DNA of 64,000 bases from Bryobacterales bacterium (lineage in GTDB: Bacteria > Acidobacteriota > Terriglobia > Bryobacterales > Bryobacteraceae): NCBI GenBank assembly GCA_016713735.1, contig JADJOP010000042.1, positions 1-64,000 of the forward strand. Reading direction: 5' to 3'. A model generated the notes under the pieces. That model searched no databases. It was given only the letters and a program-made list of their open reading frames with translations, and had not been told where the DNA came from. The number at the start of each line of letters is the position of its first letter. Within the stretch, counting starts at the first letter, position 1. Shown one piece after another: positions 9,815 through 17,464 of this stretch. The position numbers and the translations under genes were made by a program.

Positions 9815-11320
9815 TTATCCTTGCGCGGTGTCGAGTTCGCGGAGTTTGGCGGCGAGTCCGATATCGCCCTCGGGGCGGAGGAGCGGGAAGAGGATCACGT
9901 CGCGGATGGATTTGGAGTTGGTGAGGAGCATGGTGAGGCGGTCGATGCCGATGCCTTCACCGCCCGTGGGCGGCAGGCCGTAGGACATGGCGCGGATGTA
10001 GTCCTCGTCCATTTGATGCGCCTCTTCGTCGCCGCGTTCGCGCATGCCGAGCTGCATTTCAAAGCGCCGGCGCTGCTCCTGCGGGTCGTTCAACTCGGTG
10101 TAGGCGTTGCCGATCTCCATGCCGGCGGCGTAGATCTCGAAGCGGTCGACGAAGGCCGGGTTGTCGGGGTTCTGCTTGGAGAGGGGCGAGGTTTCCACCG
10201 GGTATTCGTAGATGATGGTGGGCTGGATGAGCTTGTCTTCGCCGACGCGTTCAAAGATGTCGGTGAGCGCTTCGCCGGCGGTGGCCTTGTGCGAATTGGC
10301 GAGCAGCCAGGCGGCATCGTCGGGGCGCGCGGGCTCGGGGCCGGTCCAGAATTCGCGCACGGCTTCGCGCATGCTCAGGCGGCGGATGTTGCCGAAGTCG
10401 AGCGTGTCGTCGCCATACTGGACGGCGGCGCTGCCGGTGGCGTCGATGGCCACCTGCTTCAGGAGTTCGCAGGTGAAGTCCATCAGGCCGTGGTAATCGG
10501 TGTAGGCCTGGTAGAACTCGAGCATGGTGAACTCGGGGTTGTGCTGGGTGGAGATGCCTTCGTTGCGGAAGTTGCGGTTGAGCTCGTAGACGCGGTCGAG
10601 GCCGCCCACGACGAGACGCTTCAGGTAGAGTTCGGGGGCGATGCGCAGGTAGAGGTCGATGTCGAGCGTGTTGTGGTGTGTGACGAACGGCCGCGCGGCG
10701 GCGCCGCCATAGAGCGGCTGCATCATCGGCGTTTCGACCTCGATGAAGCCGCGCGTTTCCAACTGGCGGCGCAGTGAGGCGACGATGCGGGCGCGGGTGA
10801 CGAAGACGGCGCGCGATTCGGGCGAGGCGATGAGGTCGAGATAGCGCTGGCGGTAACGCAGCTCGACGTCCTCAATGCCGTGGAACTTCTCGGGCATGGT
10901 GAGCAGCGTCTTGGCGAGGAAGTAGAGCTTCTCGACGTGGACGCTGAGCTCGCCGGTGCGGGTGCGGAAGAGGTAGCCGTCGGCGCCGACGATGTCGCCG
11001 AGGTCGATCAGTTCCCAGAGCTTCCAGTCGGTTTCGCCGACGAGGTCCTTCTTGACGTAGATCTGAAGCTGCGCGCCGTCCTGGGTGAGGTGGGCAAAGC
11101 CGGCCTTGCCCATGCGGCGGATGGTGCGCAGGCGGCCGCAGACCTTGACCGGGACGCGGTTGGCGTCGAGCTGTGCGGCTTCGACGGATGAGTATTCGGC
11201 CAGCACGGTGGCTAGCGAGTGGGAGAAATCAAAGCGGTGGCCGTAGGGCCTGAAGCCGAGGGTTTCGATTTCGCGGATGCGGTCGTGGCGTTGGCGTAAA
11301 AGATCGTCTTCCAGTGACAA
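9815..11320 (-). CDS. lysS: Lysyl-tRNA synthetase, class II
   Basis: This cytoplasmic enzyme charges tRNA-Lys. The 501-residue length is standard. An OB-fold anticodon-binding domain occupies roughly residues 50-150 (VKVCGRLRTIRRMGKAGFAHL). The three class II motifs follow: motif 1 at RGFIEVETPMMQP, motif 2 at NRNFRNEGISTQHNPEFTML, and motif 3 at GGEGIGIDRLTMLLT. The GNAYTELNDP segment is characteristic of LysRS. It is the first gene of a minus-strand operon with the LolC/E permease, asnB and a glycosyltransferase. Its start codon overlaps by seven bases the longest possible start of the divergent GT2 gene. Confidence 0.97.
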   Translation of the reverse strand: MSLEDDLLRQRHDRIREIETLGFRPYGHRFDFSHSLATVLAEYSSVEAAQLDANRVPVKVCGRLRTIRRMGKAGFAHLTQDGAQLQIYVKKDLVGETDWKLWELIDLGDIVGADGYLFRTRTGELSVHVEKLYFLAKTLLTMPEKFHGIEDVELRYRQRYLDLIASPESRAVFVTRARIVASLRRQLETRGFIEVETPMMQPLYGGAAARPFVTHHNTLDIDLYLRIAPELYLKRLVVGGLDRVYELNRNFRNEGISTQHNPEFTMLEFYQAYTDYHGLMDFTCELLKQVAIDATGSAAVQYGDDTLDFGNIRRLSMREAVREFWTGPEPARPDDAAWLLANSHKATAGEALTDIFERVGEDKLIQPTIIYEYPVETSPLSKQNPDNPAFVDRFEIYAAGMEIGNAYTELNDPQEQRRRFEMQLGMRERGDEEAHQMDEDYIRAMSYGLPPTGGEGIGIDRLTMLLTNSKSIRDVILFPLLRPEGDIGLAAKLRELDTAQG

Positions 11321-12096
11321 AGGGAAAGCTCCGGTGGAGTGGTGAGACTTCTTATTATAATGGCCGATTGCCGGCCCTTTCGATTGTCATTCCCGCCTAC
11401 AACGAGCAGGCTCGACTTCCCGACACGCTTGCCCAGGTTCTTGCCTACCTGGATTCGTCGCGTGTGAGCGATCCCGAAGTGATCGTGGTGGACGATGGTT
11501 CCCGCGATGGAACCGCCGCGCTGGTGGAGGTGTGGAGCCGCAAAGACGCGCGCGTGCGGCTGGTGAAGAACCCCGGCAACCGCGGCAAAGGCTATTCGGT
11601 GAAGCACGGGATGCTGGAGGCGCGCAACGAGTGGGTGCTGTTCAGCGATGCCGATTTGTCGGCGCCGATCGAGGAGTTCGACAAGCTGTGGGCGGCGGTG
11701 GAGCGCGAGCAGGCGGCGGTGGCCATCGGCTCGCGGGCGCTGAACCGGGGGTTGATCGGCGTGCGGCAATCGCTGTTCCGCGAGACGGCGGGGCGGTTCT
11801 TCAACCTCGTGGTGCGCCTGGTGTGCGGCTTGCCGTTCTGGGACACGCAGTGCGGCTTCAAGCTGTTCCGGCGCGACGCGGCGCGCGAGGTGTTTTCGCG
11901 GCTGCAACTGGAGCGGTTCGGCTTTGATGTGGAGGCGCTGTTCATCGCCCGGCTGAAGCGCCATAAGACGATCGAAGTGCCGGTGCGTTGGAACCATGCC
12001 GAGGGAACGAAGGTGAGCATGTTCCGCGACAGCGTGGATATGTTCCTCGACCTGCTGCGTGTGCGGCGCAACCAGGTGTTGGGGAAGTACCGGTAA
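11314..12096 (+). CDS. GT2-family glycosyltransferase (dolichyl-phosphate-glucose/mannose synthase-like)
   Basis: This 260-residue GT-A-fold transferase has LSIVIPAYNEQARLPDTL, VIVVDDGSRDGT (nucleotide site), LVKNPGNRGKGYSVKHGM and the metal-binding DxD equivalent FSDADLSAPIEEF. Acceptor-side motifs are DTQCGFKLFRRDAA and RFGFDVEALFIA. The motif order is that of polyprenyl-phosphate glucosyl/mannosyl transferases (ALG5/DPM1-like), which load the lipid carriers used by PMT-family enzymes such as the one at 4.9-6.8 kb. No C-terminal membrane helices are present. The ATG at 11314 is given, but it overlaps lysS; a TTG at 11368, directly behind a TATAAT, is a credible alternative. Confidence 0.85.
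   Translation: MTKGKLRWSGETSYYNGRLPALSIVIPAYNEQARLPDTLAQVLAYLDSSRVSDPEVIVVDDGSRDGTAALVEVWSRKDARVRLVKNPGNRGKGYSVKHGMLEARNEWVLFSDADLSAPIEEFDKLWAAVEREQAAVAIGSRALNRGLIGVRQSLFRETAGRFFNLVVRLVCGLPFWDTQCGFKLFRRDAAREVFSRLQLERFGFDVEALFIARLKRHKTIEVPVRWNHAEGTKVSMFRDSVDMFLDLLRVRRNQVLGKYR
11354..11361. promoter_or_regulatory. Overlapping divergent -10 elements between lysS and the GT2 gene
   Basis: ATTATAAT contains a consensus TATAAT on both strands (plus 11356-11361, minus 11354-11359). On the minus strand it lies about 34 bases before the lysS ATG. On the plus strand it lies just before an in-frame TTG at 11368. I found no good -35 hexamer at proper spacing on either strand, so this is a weak promoter call. 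Confidence 0.35.
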
Positions 12097-12126
12097 GCGC
12101 ATCACGCGCTCAGCCTCGTGGCTCCG

Positions 12127-13143
12127 TTACTTCAACTGGGCGATGACGGCGTCGGTGAACTCGTTGGTATTCGCCGTGCCGCCGACATCGTGCGTGAGGT
12201 GCTTGCCTTCGCGATAGACGGCCTCGACAGCCTTCTGCAACTGCTGGGCGGCGGCGTCTTCGTTGACGTGCTCGAGCATCATGACGGCACTGAGCATGAG
12301 CGCGGTGGGGTTGGCGAGTCCTTTGCCGGCGATGTCGGGTGCCGAGCCGTGGACGCTCTCAAAGATGGCGCAGTCGTTGCCGATGTTGGCGCCGGGGACG
12401 ACGCCGAGGCCGCCGACGAGTCCGGCGGCGAGGTCGCTGATGATGTCGCCGTAGAGGTTGGGCAGCAGGAGAATGTCGAACTGTTCGGGGCGCGAGACGA
12501 GCTGCATGGAGGCGTTGTCGACGATCAGCTCGTTATAGGTGATCTGGGGGTACATCTCGGAGACTTCGCGGCAGCACTTCAAGAAGAGGCCGTCGGCCTT
12601 CTTCATGATGTTGGCCTTGTGGATGGCGGTGACCTTCTTGCGCCCGTGAAGCTTGGCGTATTTGAAGGCGGCGTTGGCGATCTTGATGGAGGCGGTGCGG
12701 GTGATCACCTTGAGGCCGGTGACGACGTCGTTGACCACTTCGTGTTCGAGGCCAGAGTAGAGGTCCTCGGTATTTTCGCGGAAGATGACCATGTTGATGT
12801 CGAGGTCGTCAAAGCGCGTCTTGAGGCCGTGGAGCGACTTGACGGGGCGGATGTTGGCATAGAGATCGAAGCGCTTGCGGAGGGCGACGTTGACGCTCTG
12901 GAAGCCGCCGCCGACGGGCGTGGTGACGGGGCCCTTGAGGCCAAGATGGGTCACCTGCAGCGACTCGACGGCCGCGGCGGGGATGGATTCACCGGTGGCG
13001 CGGATGATGTCGGCGGTCACTTCGACGCGGTTCCAATCGATCTTGACGCCGCAGGCATCGATGACGCGGGCGGTGGCCTCGGCGACTTCGGGTCCGATGC
13101 CGTCGCCGGGGATGAGGGTCACATTGTGGGTCACGTTGTTCAT
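12127..13143 (-). CDS. NAD-type isocitrate/isopropylmalate dehydrogenase family enzyme
   Basis: The 338-residue protein starts at ATG 13143 with MNNVTHNVTLIPGDGIGPEV, the beta-decarboxylating dehydrogenase opening. ESLQVTHLGLKGPVTTPVGG and then ANIRPV, NMVIFRENTEDLYSGLEHEV, the metal-binding NLYGDIISDLAAGLVGGLGV and SVHGSAPDIAGKGLANP follow. GPVTTPVGGGF with S/N spacing and RENTEDLYSG indicate isocitrate rather than 3-isopropylmalate as substrate, resembling the short NAD-dependent IDH3-alpha type. It would oxidise isocitrate to 2-oxoglutarate in the TCA cycle. Homoisocitrate activity cannot be excluded. It is divergent from purH by 95 bases and convergent with the GT2 gene. Confidence 0.88.
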   Translation of the reverse strand: MNNVTHNVTLIPGDGIGPEVAEATARVIDACGVKIDWNRVEVTADIIRATGESIPAAAVESLQVTHLGLKGPVTTPVGGGFQSVNVALRKRFDLYANIRPVKSLHGLKTRFDDLDINMVIFRENTEDLYSGLEHEVVNDVVTGLKVITRTASIKIANAAFKYAKLHGRKKVTAIHKANIMKKADGLFLKCCREVSEMYPQITYNELIVDNASMQLVSRPEQFDILLLPNLYGDIISDLAAGLVGGLGVVPGANIGNDCAIFESVHGSAPDIAGKGLANPTALMLSAVMMLEHVNEDAAAQQLQKAVEAVYREGKHLTHDVGGTANTNEFTDAVIAQLK

Positions 13144-13238
13144 TATGACAATGTGCGGGATGCGCGGAGGATGGGTGCGCGAGCGTTGCGTGCGCGGCGC
13201 AGGGTAAACGCCGGCCTTGCATGGCACAATAAGAGGTC

Positions 13239-14774
13239 ATGGCGAAAATCGCACGGGCTCTGTTGAGCGTTACGGATAAGACGGGATTGGCCGGGTTTGC
13301 GAAAGTGCTGGCCGGGTTGGGCGTGGAGCTGATTTCCACGGGTGGCACGGCCAGGCTTTTGCGTGATGCGGGCCTGGCGGTGAAAGACGTCTCCGAGGTG
13401 ACCGGGTTTCCGGAGATGCTCGACGGTCGGGTGAAGACGATTCATCCGCGCGTGGCCGGCGGCGTGCTGGCGATGCGATCCAAGCCGGAGCACATGGCGG
13501 CGATTGCCGAGCACGGGATTCCGGCGATCGACATGGTGGTGGTCAACCTCTACCAGTTTGAGAAGGTGGCGGCGCGCGAGGGTGTGTCGCGCGAGGAGTT
13601 GATCGAGAACATCGATATCGGCGGGCCGACGATGATTCGTGCGGCGGCGAAGAACTGGCAGGACGTGGCCGTGGTGACCTCGGTCAGCGACTATCAATCG
13701 CTGGCGGCGGAGCTTCAGGCCACGGGCGGCGAACTGAGCGAAGCTACGCACTGGCGGCTGATGGTGGCGGCGTTTGAGCTGACGGCCTCCTATGACCGCG
13801 CGATTGCGGCCAAACTGCGGAGCCTGGACGCCGCGCCAGAGGAGTTGCCGCTGGTGCTTGACCTGAAGCTGCCGTTGAAGATGGGGCTGCGTTACGGCGA
13901 GAATCCGCATCAGAAGGCGGCGCTGTATGGCACAGGCGAGAGCGGCATTGCGGGCGCGCGGCAGTTGCAGGGCAAGGAGCTGAGCTACAACAACCTGGTG
14001 GATCTGGACGCGGCCTGGCAGTTGATCCAGGAGTTTGACGCGCCGGCGTGCGCGATCATTAAGCACACCAATCCCTGCGGCTGCGCCGAGGGGGCGACGG
14101 TGGTTGAGGCTTATCAGAAGGCGCTGGAGGCCGATCCGATCTCGGCGTTCGGCGGCGTGCTGGCGTTCAACCGGACGGTGGATGGCGCGGCGGCCACGGA
14201 GGTGGCCAAGTTATTCACCGAAGCGATTGCGGCGCCGGGCTACACCGATGAGGCGCTGGCGGTGTTTGCGGCCAAGAAGAACCTACGGTTGCTCGCGGTG
14301 GGCGCGGGCGGCGTGGGCGAGGCGGTGGTGAAGTCGATCAGCGGCGGAGTGCTGGTGCAATCGGCGGATATGGCGCGGCTGGACCGGGCGACGGCGGCGG
14401 TGCGCTCCCAGCGCCAGCCGACCGAAGAAGAGTGGCGGGCGCTGGAGTTTGGTTGGAAAGTGGTGAAGCACGTGAAGTCAAACGCCATCGTGTATGCGCG
14501 CGCGGGGCAACTGGTGTCGTGCGGGGCGGGGCAGATGAGCCGCGTCGATTCGGTGAAGGTAGGGGCGATGAAGGCGGTGTTGCCGGTGAAGGGTACGGTG
14601 TTGGCCAGCGATGCGTTCTTTCCTTTTCCCGATGGCTTGGTGGAAGCGGCGTCGCACGGCATCACGGCGGTGATTCATCCGGGCGGGTCAGTGAAAGACG
14701 CCGAGGTGATTGCCAAGGCCGATGAGCTGGGGCTGGCGGTGGTTCTCACCGGCGTGCGGCACTTCCGGCACTGA
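13239..14774 (+). CDS. purH: Bifunctional AICAR formyltransferase / IMP cyclohydrolase
   Basis: PurH carries out the last two steps of IMP synthesis in the cytoplasm. The 511-residue protein has the MGS-like cyclohydrolase domain at residues 1 to about 195 (ALLSVTDKTGLAGFAK, ELISTGGTARLL, VKTIHPRVAGGVLA, NIDIGGPTMIRAAAKN). The formyltransferase domain follows: LRYGENPHQKAALY, GKELSYNNLVDLDAAW, the catalytic-Lys loop IIKHTNPCGCAEG, SAFGGVLAFNR and CGAGQMSRVDSVKVG. A GAGG ribosome site precedes ATG 13239. It is a single-gene unit followed by a strong independent promoter. Confidence 0.97.
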   Translation: MAKIARALLSVTDKTGLAGFAKVLAGLGVELISTGGTARLLRDAGLAVKDVSEVTGFPEMLDGRVKTIHPRVAGGVLAMRSKPEHMAAIAEHGIPAIDMVVVNLYQFEKVAAREGVSREELIENIDIGGPTMIRAAAKNWQDVAVVTSVSDYQSLAAELQATGGELSEATHWRLMVAAFELTASYDRAIAAKLRSLDAAPEELPLVLDLKLPLKMGLRYGENPHQKAALYGTGESGIAGARQLQGKELSYNNLVDLDAAWQLIQEFDAPACAIIKHTNPCGCAEGATVVEAYQKALEADPISAFGGVLAFNRTVDGAAATEVAKLFTEAIAAPGYTDEALAVFAAKKNLRLLAVGAGGVGEAVVKSISGGVLVQSADMARLDRATAAVRSQRQPTEEEWRALEFGWKVVKHVKSNAIVYARAGQLVSCGAGQMSRVDSVKVGAMKAVLPVKGTVLASDAFFPFPDGLVEAASHGITAVIHPGGSVKDAEVIAKADELGLAVVLTGVRHFRH

Positions 14775-14804
14775 CGCGTGGTGGTCGGCAGGGGATAGGC
14801 TTGC

Positions 14805-14833
14805 TTGACACCCTCGTGGAATTCATCGACAAT
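14805..14833 (+). promoter_or_regulatory. Sigma-70-type promoter of the small-ORF cluster
   Basis: A perfect TTGACA (14805-14810), a 17-base spacer and GACAAT (14828-14833) precede the small membrane-protein gene, leaving an untranslated leader of about 90 bases. It lies 30 bases after the purH stop and would drive the compact cluster from 14929 onward. Confidence 0.65.
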
Positions 14834-14928
14834 GGTAGTGGAACGGCATACTCCCTTCCGCGGATCATCTGAGCTAAGGCACTTAGTCCGCACACATGCT
14901 TAGCGTGAGTTTACCGAAGGGGGCTGTA

Positions 14929-15168
14929 ATGTTCGATCCGAAGGGGAAATCCACAGGCACTTCTTATACTGCCACTGTCACGCTGGTGAGCGTGGCCGTG
15001 ATTTTCATTCCCGCCATCTTGTTTGCCTCGAGGCCGATCGGGTACGGCATGCTGGGTCTTGCCTCAGCCGCCAGCCTGGCTTTCCTGGGTTTTGCGTGGT
15101 TGAGTTGGAGACGGGCATCGCAGATGTCGATTCCGACTATCACCGGTGGACGGACGGAGCGCAGGTAA
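14929..15168 (+). CDS. Small two-helix membrane protein
   Basis: The 79-residue start at ATG 14929 is favoured over 14896 because AAGGGGG (14917-14923) lies six bases upstream. Residues 14-35 (TATVTLVSVAVIFIPAILFA) and 39-60 (YGMLGLASAASLAFLGFAWL) are strong transmembrane helices, and the tail SWRRAS is basic, so both ends are likely cytoplasmic. No family is recognised. Its TAA overlaps the next ATG (TAATG), which implies translational coupling to the 95-residue protein. It is first in a four-gene set of short ORFs. Confidence 0.65.
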   Translation: MFDPKGKSTGTSYTATVTLVSVAVIFIPAILFASRPIGYGMLGLASAASLAFLGFAWLSWRRASQMSIPTITGGRTERR

Positions 15169-15455
15169 TGGCCAGTAGCGCCGCGCGGATGACGAAAACA
15201 CGGAGCATGCCGCCCGGTATTCAGCTGCAATTGCAGCCATCCGAGTTGGAACTGCTGGTGAGCCTGGCTTCGGATCAGTTATTCCGGCGCGAATTCATCG
15301 ATCCCAAGATGCCGGGCTTCAAGACCGATGCCGGGCAGTTACACAAAGCCAAGGAGATCGTGGGACGGTTACGCGCGGCGTTGGAAGGCGACGCCAAGCG
15401 GGCGCTGACGCGCGTGGCCGGAACACGCGTGGCCGGATGGAAGGGCGGCAAGTAG
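15168..15455 (+). CDS. Uncharacterised 95-residue protein
   Basis: The start at 15168 overlaps the preceding stop by one base. The sequence has a hydrophilic head rich in Ser, Arg and Thr, then a conserved-looking core (IQLQLQPSELELLVSLASDQLFRREFID and LHKAKEIVGRLRAAL) predicted to form two amphipathic helices, and a basic tail (TRVAGTRVAGWKGG with a small VAGTR repeat). No known domain is recognised. The helical core followed by basic residues would suit nucleic-acid or partner binding, but this is only a guess. It is followed two bases later by the GIY-YIG-like gene. Confidence 0.6.
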   Translation: MASSAARMTKTRSMPPGIQLQLQPSELELLVSLASDQLFRREFIDPKMPGFKTDAGQLHKAKEIVGRLRAALEGDAKRALTRVAGTRVAGWKGGK

Positions 15456-15457
15456 GC

Positions 15458-15760
15458 ATGCCGTTTGGCGAGACAATGCCGCGATCGTTCCTGGCTTCGG
15501 CGGTGCGGATGTACGCGCCGGCGATCTCAGGAGTGTATGGCATTTCCAACGCCGGCGAATGGCTCTACATCGGATCGGCGGAGAACATCCAGGATGCCCT
15601 CATGCGGCATCTGGTGGAAGCCGGTACGAACCTTGCGAAGCGGCTGCCGACCGGCTTCGTTTATGAAGTCTGCGACCAATCGCAGCGTTCCAGGAGGCAG
15701 GACGAATTAGTGCGAGAGTACGAGCCGGTGTGTAACCGGCACTGGTCCTGCCAGAGCTGA
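15458..15760 (+). CDS. Stand-alone GIY-YIG-like protein
   Basis: This 100-residue single domain starts at ATG 15458, two bases after the previous stop; an in-frame start at 15437 is also possible. GVYGISNAGEWLYIGSAENI (residues 25-44) gives the GIY and YIG strands. QDELVREYEPVCNRHW near the end has the conserved metal-binding Glu (residue 83) and the Y.P.CN pattern common in small GIY-YIG proteins. The catalytic Arg expected eight residues after YIG is Ala47, although Arg50 is close by. GIY-YIG domains cleave DNA with one divalent metal ion. With the Arg displaced, activity is doubtful and a binding role is possible. It is part of the small-ORF cluster. Confidence 0.65.
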   Translation: MPFGETMPRSFLASAVRMYAPAISGVYGISNAGEWLYIGSAENIQDALMRHLVEAGTNLAKRLPTGFVYEVCDQSQRSRRQDELVREYEPVCNRHWSCQS

Positions 15761-15810
15761 GCCGCTGGGCGGCCGGCAAGGAGAAGGTGAAAGGCTTGCA
15801 GAACGTCAAG

Positions 15811-16167
15811 ATGCAGTTCGTCCTGAAGGGCTTCCGTGACGCCACGGGGATGCGTGAGTTCGTCTTTGATGGCATCAAGCCGGACCGGACGCGCGATGAG
15901 TATACCGTGAGGACTAATCTGGCGCTGAGCCGTCAGTTTGGGATCCGGCTCCAGGAGTTGCCGCTTCTGTGCCGAGGCGTGTTGGACCGGTTGGAACTGG
16001 ACGCAGGGCAGCGCGCGTTTACATATAGCGAGTTGGAGATGGGCGAGCACGCCAGCGCGGAAGCAGCCCGGGCGGCGGCGTTGCGCAATCGCAAGCCGCC
16101 GAAGCGGCCGCAGAACCAGGATCGCCTGGGCGCGGCCTGGCGCACGGCCGCCCCAGCGCCACGGTAA
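15811..16167 (+). CDS. Uncharacterised basic protein
   Basis: The 118-residue protein starts MQFVLKGFRDATGMREFVFDGI, and a GTG at 15787 would add eight residues. The core DRTRDEYTVRTNLALSRQFGIRLQELPLLCRGVLDRL is followed by YSELEMGEHASAEAARAAALRNRK and a proline- and arginine-rich tail. I do not recognise a Pfam-type domain. The layout suggests a small alpha/beta fold plus a disordered basic tail. It follows the GIY-YIG-like gene by about 50 bases on the same strand and precedes the first RNA-binding-protein leader, so it probably ends the small-ORF operon. Confidence 0.6.
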   Translation: MQFVLKGFRDATGMREFVFDGIKPDRTRDEYTVRTNLALSRQFGIRLQELPLLCRGVLDRLELDAGQRAFTYSELEMGEHASAEAARAAALRNRKPPKRPQNQDRLGAAWRTAAPAPR

Positions 16168-16190
16168 GCCATGATTTTGATTTTTCCAAG

Positions 16191-16322
16191 TTTTGCGGTC
16201 AGGTGGGAGACTCCGTTTCGCAACGCAAGCGGTTCGGAGGTAGTTACTCCTGGTTTCGGTCCGTTGGTTAGGTTCAGTGCGAGTAGAAGAGAAGACCGCG
16301 GTCTTCGAGAAAGAGCATTCCG
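16191..16322 (+). promoter_or_regulatory. Conserved leader 1 of the RRM gene, with hairpin
   Basis: This leader is repeated, with changes, before the second RRM gene. Shared blocks are TTTTGCGGTCAGGT at its start, CTCCTGGTTT in the middle, GTCCGTTGGTTA near the end, and a terminal inverted repeat. Here the repeat is the perfect palindrome GAAGACCGCGGTCTTC (16291-16306). It ends 16 bases before the ATG and is followed by a purine-rich GAGAAAGAG ribosome-site region. The element is probably a 5' untranslated RNA structure controlling translation or stability. That role is inferred from conservation and position. Confidence 0.6.
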
Positions 16323-16646
16323 ATGGTGAATATTTTTGTGGGTAACTTGAGTTACCAGACGACGCAGAACGAGTTGCAAGCTGCGTTTAGCTATTACGGA
16401 GCGGTGGAACGCGTCAGCGTTGTTACGGACCGCGACAGCGGCCAACCGCGCGGTTTTGCGTTCGTCGAGATGACGGACCGTACGGCCGCCGAGGCAGCGA
16501 TCAATGCGCTGAACGGCACGGACATGAACGGCCGTGCGTTGAACGTGAACGAAGCCCGCCCGCGTGAGGCTGGCGGCGGCGGCGGCGGTGGCCGCGGCGG
16601 CAATCGCGGCGGCGGCGGTGGTGGCCGCGGCGGATCCCGCTGGTAG
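16323..16646 (+). CDS. Glycine-rich RRM RNA-binding protein 1
   Basis: This 107-residue protein is one RNA-recognition motif plus a glycine/arginine tail. RNP2 is IFVGNL (residues 4-9), RNP1 is RGFAFVEM (43-50) with the aromatic residues that stack on RNA bases, and NVNEARPRE ends the domain near residue 83. The tail is GGGGGGGRGGNRGGGG-like and encoded by near-pure GGC/CGC triplets. The family is the bacterial counterpart of cyanobacterial Rbp proteins, several of which are cold-inducible RNA chaperones. It is about 90% identical through the RRM to the gene at 17057 and has a related leader, so the two arose by tandem duplication. Confidence 0.92.
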   Translation: MVNIFVGNLSYQTTQNELQAAFSYYGAVERVSVVTDRDSGQPRGFAFVEMTDRTAAEAAINALNGTDMNGRALNVNEARPREAGGGGGGGRGGNRGGGGGGRGGSRW

Positions 16647-17056
16647 ATTCCGGCCAGTAATGCTTCGGATGGCGCCTGTTGTTGCTCGAAAGGGTGGCGG
16701 CGGGCGCCGTTCCATTTGAGGCGGTCACTGGCGGGGTGGAGGGCGCAGTTTGACGGAACAGTGCTGATTCCATGAGAATAGAAGACAGGCTGGGCAGGCT
16801 CAGTCAGTGAGGAACGACGTTTCGGCTCCGAAGCGGGTTCTTCGCTCGCAACCCGATATTTGGCCGCCGGTGATGCACTTGGTGGATCGAAGTACGGCGG
16901 CGACGACAGGCCTGATGGTTCCCGGTTTTGCGGTCAGGTAGGAGATGCCGTTTCGCGGCCCTTGCGGCGCGGGTTGGATTGCTCCTGGTTTGTGTCCGTT
17001 GGTTAAGTTAGCAGTGAGCAGAGGAAGACCTCAGGTCTTCGAGAAAAGAGTATCCG
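16647..17056 (+). promoter_or_regulatory. Spacer between the RRM genes, containing conserved leader 2 with hairpin
   Basis: No gene is seen in 16647-16925. From 16926 (TTTTGCGGTCAGGT) to 17056 the sequence repeats the leader of the first RRM gene. Its hairpin is GAAGACC-TCA-GGTCTTC (17024-17040), the same stem as in leader 1 with a different loop. It ends exactly 16 bases before the ATG, as in leader 1, followed by GAGAAAAGAG. The stem is intact in both copies while flanking bases drift, which fits selection on RNA structure. Confidence 0.6.
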
Positions 17057-17401
17057 ATGGTGAATATTTTTGTGGGTAACCTGAGTTACCAGACGACGCA
17101 GAGCGAGTTGCAGGCGGCGTTTTCCTTCTATGGCAATGTCGAGCGCGTGAGCATTGTGACGGACCGCGACAGCGGCCAGTCGCGCGGCTTCGCGTTCGTG
17201 GAGATGACGGACCGCGCGGCCGCCGAGGCGGCCATCAACGCGCTGAACGGCACGGACATGAACGGCCGTTCGCTGAACGTGAACGAAGCGCGCCCGCGCG
17301 AGGCCGGTGGCGGCGGTGGCCGTAGCTTCGGCAACCGTGGCGGCGGCGGTGGCGGCCGCGGCGGCAATCGCGGCGGCGGTGGTGGCGGCGGCCGCTGGTA
17401 A
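17057..17401 (+). CDS. Glycine-rich RRM RNA-binding protein 2
   Basis: This 114-residue paralogue of the upstream RRM protein has RNP2 IFVGNL and RNP1 RGFAFVEM at the same places. Differences are mostly conservative (NELQAAFSYYGAVERVSVV becomes SELQAAFSFYGNVERVSIV). The tail is longer and carries an extra RSFGNRGGGG block. Both RNA-contacting RNP motifs are intact, so both copies should bind single-stranded RNA. A strong hairpin terminator follows 20 bases after the stop. Confidence 0.92.
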   Translation: MVNIFVGNLSYQTTQSELQAAFSFYGNVERVSIVTDRDSGQSRGFAFVEMTDRAAAEAAINALNGTDMNGRSLNVNEARPREAGGGGGRSFGNRGGGGGGRGGNRGGGGGGGRW

Positions 17402-17421
17402 GCAGCCAGTGGGCTTTGTGG

Positions 17422-17463
17422 AACGGCGTCCGGTCTGCCCGAGAGGCAGGCTTGGACGCCGTT
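17422..17463. terminator. Bidirectional terminator after the second RRM gene
   Basis: A perfect 10-bp outer stem (AACGGCGTCC at 17422-17431 with GGACGCCGTT at 17454-17463) encloses an inner stem (CTGCC with GGCAG) around CGAGA. CTTATTT follows on the plus strand. It separates the RRM gene from the convergent DUF1592 gene, whose stop codon (17465-17467) touches it. Confidence 0.8.
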
Positions 17464-17464
17464 C

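Noticed and set aside
12096..12110. AGCGC-ATCAC-GCGCT hairpin between the GT2 and dehydrogenase genes
   Set aside because: Only five base pairs and no U-tract; likely chance in GC-rich DNA.
16560..17401. GGC/GGT triplet-rich tracts as a separate repeat element
   Set aside because: They simply encode the glycine-rich tails of the two RRM proteins.
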